A stretch of 64,000 nucleotides of DNA. It comes from JACVRW01 sp963812415 (lineage in GTDB: Bacteria > Actinomycetota > Thermoleophilia > Solirubrobacterales > Thermoleophilaceae). Each line of letters starts with the position of its first letter. Position 1 is the first letter of the stretch. The position numbers and the translations under genes were made by a program. Below, one piece after another: positions 36,286-45,065 of the stretch. The notes beneath the pieces are model-generated. The model made no database searches. It had not been told where the DNA came from and saw nothing but the letters and a program-made list of their open reading frames with translations. The stretch spans positions 1 through 64,000 of the forward strand of contig CAWEVH010000031.1 of NCBI GenBank assembly GCA_963812415.1, written 5' to 3'.

Positions 36286-37760
36286 ATGGTTCGCGGGACG
36301 TCCCGGCGCGTGGCCCTGGCCACCATTGCCCTCTTCGCTGCGCTCGGCGGGGTCTCTCCGACCCCCGCGCTGGCGAGCTACGAGGGCGTCTTTGGTGTGA
36401 ATGTGCAGGGGTTGGCGGAGTTGCCGCGGGGGCAGGTGGAGCGGCATTTGGAGGTGATCGCGGCGGGCGGGTTGGAGCTGGTGCGCCGCGACGCGTCCTG
36501 GGATGTGGCCGAGCCTGAGGCGCCGGTCGGGGGCCGCCATGACTATCGCTGGGAGCGCTTCGATCGCGAGCTGGCCGCCTATGCCAGGCACGGGCTGCGC
36601 TGGCTGCCGATCGTCGACTACTCGACCGGCTGGGCGGCGAGCGTGCCGGGCGACCCGTTCTCGCCGCCGGCCCGCACCGACGACTACGCCGCCTACGCCG
36701 GCGCGCTCGCGGCCCGCTACGGCAGCGGCGGCAGCTTCTGGGCCGAGCACCCCGAGCTGCCGCGCCTGCCCGTCACCCGCATCGAGATCTGGAACGAGCC
36801 CAACGCCGAGCTGTTCTGGCACCCCACAGCCGACGCGCCCCAGCGCTACGCCGAGCTCTACCTGGCCGCCCACCAGGCGATCCGCCAAGCCGACCCGGCC
36901 GCACACGTAGTGGTCGGCGGGCTCGCGCTCGCCAACAGCGACGTCTCAGACCAACACGCCTTCATCGAAGCGATGATCGCCCACCGCCCCCAACTCGCCC
37001 AAACGATCGACGCCGTCGCGCTGCACCCCTACGCCCCCACCGCCGCCGGCGTGCTCACCCAGATCGCCGACTTCCGCGACACCCTCCGCAACGTCGGGCT
37101 CGGCCACACCCCACTCGAAATCACCGAAATCGGCTGGACCACCACCAAGACCCCCGAACCAGAACGCGCCGCCGCGCTCGCCACCCTCGCAAACCAACTC
37201 CCCCGCAGCGACTGCAACATCACAAGCCTGATCCCCCACACCTGGACCACAGCCGAACAAAACCCGGGCGACCCAGAACACTGGTTCGGCATCACCAACG
37301 CACGACACCACCCCCAAACCCACCGCCACCGCCTACACCACCGCGGTCCAGGCCATGCGCAGCGGACCGGCCCAGACGGCCAGCCTCCCGGTCTGCGCGG
37401 CCGGCGCCGAGCCTCGACCCCTCGGGCATCCGCAGGCTCGCCCGTCGTTCCGCGCCGAGGCGACCGCGGCTGCGGATGCGGGTCGTGCGGCGGGACGGCC
37501 GCCGCCCGCACGTCCTGGCGACGCTTCGCTGTCCCGCGGGGTGCAGGCTCGAGCTCACCCTCGCCGCCCGAGACCGGAGGGCCCGCAGCACACGGCTGGT
37601 GGGCCGCCGGACCCTGCCGTTCAGCTCCAAGGCGAGGAAGGTGACGTTCCGGGTCGGCAGTTCCCGCGGGCCGGTGCGCCTGCGGGCGAAGGCCACCGGC
37701 CGGCAGGGCGGAGTCACCGTCCGCGCGCGGACGCTTCGCTCGCGCCAGAACGGCCGCTAG
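36286..37760 (+). CDS. Secreted clan GH-A glycoside hydrolase with C-terminal beta domain (copy 1; frame broken in 3' part)
   Basis: A signal peptide (RRVALATIALFAALGGVSPT) is followed by the barrel: FGVNVQGLAELPRGQVERHL, LELVRRDASWDVAEPEAP, the acid/base strand TRIEIWNEPNAELFWHP and the nucleophile strand LEITEIGWTTTKTPE. After HWFGITN (about 37300) the frame changes, and again near 37465, into a beta-rich C-domain with CPAGC (RPHVLATLRCPAGCRLELTL, TFRVGSSRGPVRLRAKATG) ending at 37760. About 490 residues. Bases 36390-37145 are repeated at 37918-38673 with a single difference. Follows the Wzy-TPR gene on the same strand. Confidence 0.8.
36390..37145 (+). repeat. 756-bp direct repeat, copy A
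   Basis: Copy A of a direct repeat with copy B at 37918-38673 (offset 1528 bases). Reading through both I found one difference, a synonymous GCG/GCC in the Ala codon near 36712. It spans most of the catalytic barrel, including the acid/base and nucleophile Glu. Homology outside it is only moderate. Confidence 0.95.
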
Positions 37761-37789
37761 TCGCCAACCGGCTGCCATCCTGACCCTCG

Positions 37790-38929
37790 ATGGGGAGGTC
37801 CGGCCGCTTCCTGCTCGGCGGCGCGACGGTCGTGACGGCGGTCGCGGTCGCGATCGGCTTCTTCGCCACGGGCGAAGACGACGGCCCCCGCCCCGACGCC
37901 GCGCCCCGGCAGGCATTCTTTGGTGTGAATGTGCAGGGGTTGGCGGAGTTGCCGCGGGGGCAGGTGGAGCGGCATTTGGAGGTGATCGCGGCGGGCGGGT
38001 TGGAGCTGGTGCGCCGCGACGCGTCCTGGGATGTGGCCGAGCCTGAGGCGCCGGTCGGGGGCCGCCATGACTATCGCTGGGAGCGCTTCGATCGCGAGCT
38101 GGCCGCCTATGCCAGGCACGGGCTGCGCTGGCTGCCGATCGTCGACTACTCGACCGGCTGGGCGGCGAGCGTGCCGGGCGACCCGTTCTCGCCGCCGGCC
38201 CGCACCGACGACTACGCCGCCTACGCCGGCGCGCTCGCCGCCCGCTACGGCAGCGGCGGCAGCTTCTGGGCCGAGCACCCCGAGCTGCCGCGCCTGCCCG
38301 TCACCCGCATCGAGATCTGGAACGAGCCCAACGCCGAGCTGTTCTGGCACCCCACAGCCGACGCGCCCCAGCGCTACGCCGAGCTCTACCTGGCCGCCCA
38401 CCAGGCGATCCGCCAAGCCGACCCGGCCGCACACGTAGTGGTCGGCGGGCTCGCGCTCGCCAACAGCGACGTCTCAGACCAACACGCCTTCATCGAAGCG
38501 ATGATCGCCCACCGCCCCCAACTCGCCCAAACGATCGACGCCGTCGCGCTGCACCCCTACGCCCCCACCGCCGCCGGCGTGCTCACCCAGATCGCCGACT
38601 TCCGCGACACCCTCCGCAACGTCGGGCTCGGCCACACCCCACTCGAAATCACCGAAATCGGCTGGACCACCACGCAGACTCCGGAGCGTCAGCGGGCGAG
38701 CGGCCTGCGCCGCCTTGCCGAGGAGCTGCCGGGAAGCGGCTGCAACGTCGTGAGCCTGATCCCCCACACGTGGGTCACCGCGGAGGAGGACGGCTCCGAC
38801 CCCGAACAGTGGTTCGGGATCGCAGGCGCGGACGGGTCGCCGAAGCCGTCGGGCGCGGCGTACCTGAGCGCCGTCAGGCGGAGCGGCGACGAGCCGCGAG
38901 AGCGGCCTAGCGCTTGCGGACGCGGATGA
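37790..38929 (+). CDS. Secreted or membrane-anchored clan GH-A glycoside hydrolase (copy 2), intact
   Basis: 379 residues. An N-terminal hydrophobic segment (LLGGATVVTAVAVAIGFFAT) may be an uncleaved anchor or signal peptide. The barrel is identical in protein to copy 1 across the repeated tract, with TRIEIWNEPNAELFWHP (acid/base) and LEITEIGWTTTQTPE (nucleophile). Downstream of the repeat the two copies diverge: here RQRASGLRRLAEELPGSGCN and HTWVTAEEDGSDPEQWFGIA, ending soon after with SGAAYLSAVRR, without the beta-rich C-domain of copy 1. The two genes are 29 bases apart on one strand. The 3' end overlaps the convergent methyltransferase by 23 bases. Confidence 0.85.
   Translation: MGRSGRFLLGGATVVTAVAVAIGFFATGEDDGPRPDAAPRQAFFGVNVQGLAELPRGQVERHLEVIAAGGLELVRRDASWDVAEPEAPVGGRHDYRWERFDRELAAYARHGLRWLPIVDYSTGWAASVPGDPFSPPARTDDYAAYAGALAARYGSGGSFWAEHPELPRLPVTRIEIWNEPNAELFWHPTADAPQRYAELYLAAHQAIRQADPAAHVVVGGLALANSDVSDQHAFIEAMIAHRPQLAQTIDAVALHPYAPTAAGVLTQIADFRDTLRNVGLGHTPLEITEIGWTTTQTPERQRASGLRRLAEELPGSGCNVVSLIPHTWVTAEEDGSDPEQWFGIAGADGSPKPSGAAYLSAVRRSGDEPRERPSACGRG
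37918..38673 (+). repeat. 756-bp direct repeat, copy B
   Basis: Copy B of the direct repeat described at 36390-37145. The right edge is sharp: both copies share ctggaccaccac and then differ at once. Confidence 0.95.
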
Positions 38930-39704
38930 CGCAGTTCCAGGTGATGAGCTCGCGCAGCAGCGGCACGCGGCAGATGAACGCGAGCCGCGGCCAGTAGCGC
39001 GGCTCGACCCGCTCTATCTCCAGCCGCGGGCGTGAGCGGACCAGCCGCAGGGTCGGACCGATGTGGACCGGCCACAGCCCGGCGCCGTAGGGGTTCTTGC
39101 GGGGCGGCCCGTGCAAGCGCTCGTGGAGGCGCGGACCGAGCCGCGGTCCGAGGTAGTGGTACGGCGACATGTCGTGGCCGCCCCAGGGCGAGTACCAGTT
39201 CGTCCACGAGATGAAGGCCCAGCCGCCGGGCTTGAGCACGCGTTCGATCTCGTCGATCACGGGCTCGGAGCGGGGAGTGTGCTCGAGCAGGTTGGAGCAG
39301 AGAACCGCGTCCACGCTCTCGTCCTCCAGCGGCAGGTCCTCGGCATCGGCCACCAGCGCGCCCTCCGGGGGCCCGCCCGCCGAGGCGAGCTCGTCCGGGT
39401 CGTTGTCGACCGGGATCACCTGCGCGCCGACGCTCCGCAGGGCGCGGGTGTAGAAGCCCGGCCCGCAGCCCAGGTCGAGGATCGTGCGGCCGGCGAGCGG
39501 TCCGTGGCGGCGCTCGAAGTCGCGAGCGGCCTCGGCGGCCAGCAGATCGTAGAAGCGCTCGGGCTCGACCGTCTCCCGCCGCCAGAGCCGCCAGAGCGTG
39601 ATGGCGTGCCGGATCCCGCGCGGCCGAGCGGCCAGCGCGCCCAGCTCGCGATCATCCCCCGGCGCGCGGGTCGGGTCACGATTGGCGTCGACTAGGGATG
39701 GCAC
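38907..39704 (-). CDS. SAM-dependent methyltransferase, intact
   Basis: 265 residues. RTILDLGCGPGFYTRALRSV (SAM motif I, about residue 74), VIPVDNDPDEL (motif II), GALVADAEDLPLEDESVDAV and LCSNLLEHTPRSEPVIDEIE (motifs IV-V), then RVLKPGGWAFISWTNWYSPW. The DESVDAVLCSNLLEHT pattern is typical of class I Methyltransf_11 enzymes acting on sugars or lipids. The C-terminus (PLLRELITWNCVIRVRKR) is basic. Downstream of a GT-C gene on the same strand (36 bases), so possibly cotranscribed with it. Confidence 0.9.
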   Translation of the reverse strand: MPSLVDANRDPTRAPGDDRELGALAARPRGIRHAITLWRLWRRETVEPERFYDLLAAEAARDFERRHGPLAGRTILDLGCGPGFYTRALRSVGAQVIPVDNDPDELASAGGPPEGALVADAEDLPLEDESVDAVLCSNLLEHTPRSEPVIDEIERVLKPGGWAFISWTNWYSPWGGHDMSPYHYLGPRLGPRLHERLHGPPRKNPYGAGLWPVHIGPTLRLVRSRPRLEIERVEPRYWPRLAFICRVPLLRELITWNCVIRVRKR

Positions 39705-39740
39705 TGGGCGAGCGTAGTTCGGTGGTGGTCGAGCGCGGAC

Positions 39741-41196
39741 TCAGGGCGCGGCGCGTACCTCGTAGATACTGGTGTATCGGTAGCGCGCGAGCCGATCTGC
39801 AATGGCGGGCCGGCGCAGCCGGACACCGGCCGCCGCCGCCACGCGTTCGGGCCGCTCCCCACCGTTGACCGTGAGGACAGCGAGCCGGCCGTTCGCCGGA
39901 AGCGGCCGCAGCCTCCCGTCAGGGTAGCCCGGAATCGGCTCGTCCGAGGTGAGCCCGCGCACGCCGTCGCGGCGCAGGTAGTACGCCGCGGCGAGCGCTC
40001 CGGTGGGGCTCGCCAGGAGCGGCTCGCCCGGCAGCGCCCGGCGTTTCAGCTCGGCGACCTCGGGGTCGCCGCGGGGCGGATCGAGCAGGAGCGCGTCCTG
40101 CCCGCGCACCGCAAACGCCAGCGTGAGCGCGGCGGCGACGACCACCGGCAGGCCCGCGGCCACGACGGGCCGGACCGCGGCGGCGTTCGAGGAGAGGCGC
40201 TCGAGCGCGAGCCTCGTCACGAGCGCCAGCCCGGCCCCGGCCGTGACGAGGTAGAGCGGCAGCAGCTCGATCCAGTTGCGCGCGAACACGGGCGCGTCCC
40301 ACACGAGCACGATCGGAAGGGCCACCACCAGGGCGACCGGCGCGAGTGGGATGGCGTGGCGGCCGAGCCGGCGGTGCTGCACGATCGCGAGCACGGCGGC
40401 GCCGAGCAGCACCAGCCTCAGGACGAAGGGGAGGCCCTCGTTGTAGAAGCCCCAGATGTCGCGCAGCAGCCGCCACTTCTCGTCGAGGCTCTCAGCGCGC
40501 GGCACCACGTCCTCGGTCGGCGTCCAGCCCTGGTCTCCGAGCGTCGGCGCATAGAGGGCGGCCCCGGCGAGCGCGGCAAGCGCCAGCGTCATTACCAGCT
40601 CCCGCAGGGTCCGCCGCCGGGACGCCCCGGCAAAGCGCATTGGCCGCGACCCAGATGGCCGCCACCAGCACCCCCACCACCATCGAGGGCACCGAGTAGA
40701 CCGCGAGCACCGAGAACGCCCCGAACCCGGTCCAGGCGAGCGCCCGGTGCGTGCGGGCGGCCCAGCTCGCGCACGCCATCGCCGCCACCACGAAGAACGT
40801 GCCCGGCATGTACCCGCGCCCGTTGGCCGAGTACTGGATCAGCGCGGAGGAGCCCGCCACGAGCGCCGCGCCCCACAGCGCCGCCTGCCTGCCGTAGAGC
40901 TCGCGGCCGAGCACGAAGGTGGCCGGCACGGTGGCGATCCCGGCGACGAGCGCGAACAGGCGCAGCGTCCATTCGTCCTGCCCGAAGACGCGCCAGCTCG
41001 CATGGACGGCGAGCGTGTTGAGCAGATGGTTGTTGGGCAGCGAGTAGTCGGCGAGGCCCTCGTGCCAGGGCTGCGAGGCGTAGCGCAGGAAGGTCAGCGC
41101 CTCGTCGGGGCGCACGGGCACGGAGAGGAACCCCAGGCGCACGGCCGCGGCCGCCGCGAGGATCGCGCCGAGCGCGAGCACCGGCAGGCGCCGCAC
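39741..41196 (-). CDS. GT-C glycosyltransferase (GT39/ArnT-like; frame broken near 40620)
   Basis: About 485 residues. TM1 (LPVLALGAILAAAAAVRLGF) is followed by the first extracytoplasmic loop with the acidic pair PVRPDEALTFLRYASQPWHE and SLPNNHLLNTLAVHASWRVF, the hallmark of GT39/PMT-type enzymes. FALVAGIATVPATFVLGREL, GRQAALWGAALVAGSSALIQ and YSANGRGYMPGTFF continue the family pattern. A frame change near 40620 leads to the second half (RELVMTLALAALAGAALYAP to RYRYTSIYEV). The start appears to be a GTG at 41196, five bases past the stop of the upstream gene, so the pair is coupled. It uses a polyprenyl-phosphate sugar donor outside the membrane. Confidence 0.8.
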
Positions 41197-41201
41197 GGCG
41201 C

Positions 41202-42828
41202 TCAGCTCCGCGGCTCGCGGGTGTCGAGCCAGGCGCGGCAGGCGGCGCGCGAGCCGATCCGCGTCGAGCGACCGGTCGCGACGTCGACGAAGCGCGTCCG
41301 ACCGTAGGGCAGTTGGGCGGCGTCCTCCTCGCCAGTCACCGCCACGCCCCCGGCCGCGCACGCGACCGCCCTGCCGTTGTTGACGGGATAGGCCTGCAGG
41401 GAGTCGTCGTCCCAGAGCAGGCGCAGCGCGCCGGTCAGATCCCAGGACTGGTGAAACACGGGAACACCCGGAGCCGCGAAGGCGGGCACGCGGAAGGCGG
41501 CGAGCCCGCCGCCGGGCGGCGGTGGACGCGTGTCGGCGAGGTCGTCGAGCACGCGCTCCTGCGCGTCGGCCGCGTCTCGCCAGCTGGACTGGTCGGACTG
41601 GAGGCGCAGCGCGTAGCCCACCACCAGCAAAGCGGTCAGGGCGATCGCGATCGGCGCGGCCGGCCGGCGGAGACGCTCCCCGAGCTGGAGCGCCGCGAGC
41701 ATCACCAGCGCGTAGACGAGCATGGCGATGCCGAGCGCGGCGAAGACGTTCACGCGGTTGGCGATCCCGCGATGCGCCGGGTTGTAGTCGGCGGCCGCGA
41801 TGAGCACGACGTAGCCGGCGGCGGCGACCAGCGTCGCCGCGGCGGCCAGCATCAGCCAGGGACGCAGCTCGGCGGCCTGCCCGCGCCGCACGCGGGCGAG
41901 CGCCGCGCCGAGCACCACGACCACGATCAGGCCACCGATCAGGCGGGCGGGCGAGAGATCCGCGGTGTCCCCGAGCGGGAAGACGCTCCAGCTCAGCACG
42001 GAGAGCGCCCCGGCGCTGACCTCGACCGCGCGCTCGGGAAGGGCCGAGAGCGGCTCCCGGTCCAGGGTCGTCTGCGCGGTCGCGAGTCCAAGCACGGTGG
42101 CCATGGCCACCACGTCGGCCAGCCAGCGCCAGAGCGCGGGCGCGCCGGGCTCGCGGCGCCAGTACAGCAGCACCGACAGCAGCACCGGCACGAGCGTGAA
42201 CTCGTAGGACATGAGGCTGGCGGCGTAGAGCAGCACGGACCCCGCGTGCATCGCCAGCGCCCAGGGCCCGCGCCGCGGGAGCGCCTCGAGGGCCAGCAGC
42301 AGGCCGGCCAGGTAGAGGCAGATCGCGAGGCTGGCGGCGCTGCCCGACGCCCACAGGCGCACCGAGTCGGCGAGGGGGAAGAGCAGCACGAGCAGCGCGA
42401 TCGGCGCCGCGTGCACCGGCCGCATGCCGAGCACCCGCAGCACCGCGTAGAAGAGCACGGCGACCCCGAGCCCGAGCACCGCCGAAACCACCAGATGGCC
42501 CGTCGGATCGAGCCCGAACAGCTCCGAGCGCAGGGCGGCATAGAAGGTCCCAACTGGGCGACTGACGGAGATCTCGAGCAGGTTCCCGACGCCGGCGAGG
42601 AAGCCGTCGGCGGACGCCACCGCGTAGTCGGCAGCGAAGTTCCAGTCGTCGGAGTAGAAGCCGCCGTCGAGCGTGTAGGGCCCGTAAGCGAGCGAGGGCG
42701 ACGAGGATCAGGCCCGCCACCACGGCGGCGTCGGCCCGGCGGTCGCGACGCGCCGCTGCGGGCGAGGGCCGCCCTCGCGGCCGTGCGGCGGCTGTCTCGA
42801 GCAGCGACACGAAGCGCTTCTCCAGCAT
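41202..42828 (-). CDS. Polytopic GT-C-type membrane protein (frame broken near 42690)
   Basis: About 540 residues with roughly eleven TM segments. The start ATG at 42828 has a good ribosome site (GAAGGGA). After TM1 (ADAAVVAGLILVALA) a frame change gives the loop SLAYGPYTLDGGFYSDDWNF with the acidic DDW motif expected of GT-C enzymes. Later parts: EISVSRPVGTFYAALRSELF, ASLMSYEFTLVPVLLSVLLY, AADYNPAHRGIANRVNVFAA. The C-terminal 120 residues form a soluble extracytoplasmic domain (QSSWRDAADAQERVLDDLAD, PVFHQSWDLTGALRLLWDDD). Resembles uncharacterised actinobacterial proteins of this fold; donor unknown. Confidence 0.7.
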
Positions 42829-42914
42829 GGCAGTCCCTTCGGGCGTCGGCCAGCGCCGCCGCGGAGCCGCCCGAGAGGCCCGGAACTCGGCTTACACTGC
42901 ACAGATCCAGGGGG

Positions 42915-45032
42915 TTGGCGCCCGAGCACGTCCGCAACTCGACACGCTGGCGCTGCTCGCGCCGCTGCTCTTCGTCGTGCCCGTGGTGAGCGGCATCGTG
43001 GCGACGCTCGCCAACCTGGCCGGGACCGACGATCCGTATCTCGGCTTCAGCACCACGGCCACCAGCGTCGACGCCCAGGCCGTCTTCCTCGGCGAGCCGC
43101 TCTTCCAGGACCCTGACGACGGCTACACCGGCCTGCCGCTCTCGCCGCTGTTCCCGCTCGTGCTCGGTGCCGTGCACCATCTCTCGTCCTGGAGCGGCTG
43201 GGGGATCGTGCTGAGCACGGCCGCCGGCCTGACGCTGAGCGCGCTGGCCGGCGCGCTCGGCTACCGCGGCGCCGTGGCCGCCGGCGCCGCCCGTGGCACG
43301 GCCGCCGCAGGCGCCGTCGGCATCGGTGCTCTCGCCTGGTGGCTCGTCACGTTCGTGCCGATCGACTTCCTCTTCGAGGTGCGGGCCGACCAGCCGTCCT
43401 GGGCGCTCGCCCTGGGCGGCCTCGTGCTCGTGCCGGCGGCCCTCGACGGGTCGCGCCGCGCGCTCGTCGCCGCCGTCCTCCTGCTCACGGCGGGCGTATG
43501 GACGAAGCAACCCGCGGGCGTCGCAATCGTGGCCGCGCTGCTGTGGACCGCGGTCGAGGCCGCTCGCGGCCAGGTCGCATGGCGGCGCGCGGCCACGCTC
43601 GCGGGCGCGCTCGTGGCGCTGAACGCGGCGCTGCTGGCACTCGTGGCGGCGCTCACCTCGGGCTGGGCGTTCACGTTCATCGTCGAGATCCCCGCCCGCG
43701 AGACGCGCGAGCAGGGCCTCCTCCCGTCGACCCGTGAGCTCCTGACCTCGACGGCCGGCGCGGCGCTCTTCGCGGCGACGGTCTGGGTGGCCTACGTGCT
43801 CGCGGTCCGCCGACCGCCGTCCGGGCGCCGGGCCCGGATCGCCGGAGCGCTCGCGCTCTTCGTGGCCGTCGGGTCGCTGACGGCGGTGGTCGCGAACACC
43901 AAGCAGGGCAGCTACGACAACCAGTTCCTCGGCGTCACCTGGGCCCTCGTCCTGATCGGGGCGATCGGCTGGGGCGAGGGGGCGGCGCGTCGCGGGGCGG
44001 CCGCCGCCGGCGCGGCGGTGGTCGCCCTGCTGTTCGCGCTCGGGTTCGCCGGCGGGCTGCGCGACTCGCTCGCCGACACGATCGACGTCGCCGTTCCGCC
44101 GCTGCGCGACGTCACGGACTGGGTGGAGCTGGCGCCGGGGCTCCGCGACCTGGCGTCGTCGCAGTCCGTCTATCACCCGGTCTACTCCGACCTGAACGTC
44201 GAGCCGCGCGGCGAGGTGTTCCCGAGCCACGTCCACATCCAGGACGTGCTCGCCGGCGGAGAGCGGCCCGGCTTCCTCGTGGACGCGCTGCTCGACCGGC
44301 GCTTCGACCTCGTCTACGAGTTCGACGAGGCGGAGCGCTTCGAGCTCTACGCCTCCGCCTACGGCAAGCAGGAGGAGAACTTCCTCTGGAAGCTGAACCG
44401 GGCGATCGAGGCTCGCTACCGGCCGGGTCTCGGCTTGCCGCGGGAGGTGCGATCGGCGCGGCTCCTGCCGGACGGAACGTACGCCTCGCCGGGCGTAGGG
44501 GTGCGCCGGCCGGGACCGGAGCGCGACCGCTGGATGCGGCACTGCTTCGGGCCCTTCCGGATCGGCTCGGAGACGTGGCGGATCCGGCGCGGCGGCGGGT
44601 TCTGGTGCCGCCCCGGAGGGCGCGGCCCCGTGCTTCGCCTGCGCGAGACACCGGCCTCCGTGTCCGAGGTCCGCTCCGGGAGCGGGGTCGAGCGGATCGC
44701 GGGGCGCCTGACGGCCGTGTTGCCGCGCCACCGAGGCGTCTTCGAGCTCGCCTGCACCGGCGGCGTGCAGGCGCTGGCTGCTGCGGGCCCGCGGAGGGCG
44801 CGACGCAACCGAGGTGGAGCTGCTCGCGGGCGAGACACACGTCCGGCGAGTGCCGGGGCCGCGCGTCACCCTCGCGTTCGCACCCTCGCGTGAGGCGAGG
44901 CTCAGCCGGGTTGGAGCTGGTGCTGGCGCGTTCGCCGTCGGCGTGCCCGCCGGCGACTGTGGCGCAGTGAGCGTACGCGGCTCGCGCGGCAGTGATCTGC
45001 GCGTGCGGCTTGATGGGCTGCGGCTGCGCTGA
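42915..45032 (+). CDS. Polytopic GT-C-like membrane protein with C-terminal soluble domain (frame broken near 44795)
   Basis: About 700 residues. TM1 (LALLAPLLFVVPVVSGIVAT) begins near 42945; other segments include GYTGLPLSPLFPLVLGAVHH, RADQPSWALALGGLVLVPAA, VWTKQPAGVAIVAALLWTAV and VVANTKQGSYDNQFLGVTWA. WTKQ and NTKQGSYDN recall GT39-like proteins. A large soluble C-domain follows (YHPVYSDLNVEPRGEVFPSH, FDLVYEFDEAERFELYASAY), then a frame change near 44795 into a beta-rich end at 45032. No in-frame ATG or GTG lies just before TM1: a TTG at 42915 behind a CAGGGGG site, one indel upstream of TM1, is my best guess. The start is uncertain. Confidence 0.65.
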
Positions 45033-45065
45033 ACCACGCACGATGCGGCTGCTGCGCCCCCGAGA

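Noticed and set aside
42827..42914. ATG at 42827 as start of the plus-strand GT-C-like gene
   Set aside because: It shares CATG with the well-supported minus-strand start at 42828, and the extra residues are non-hydrophobic and Arg-rich.
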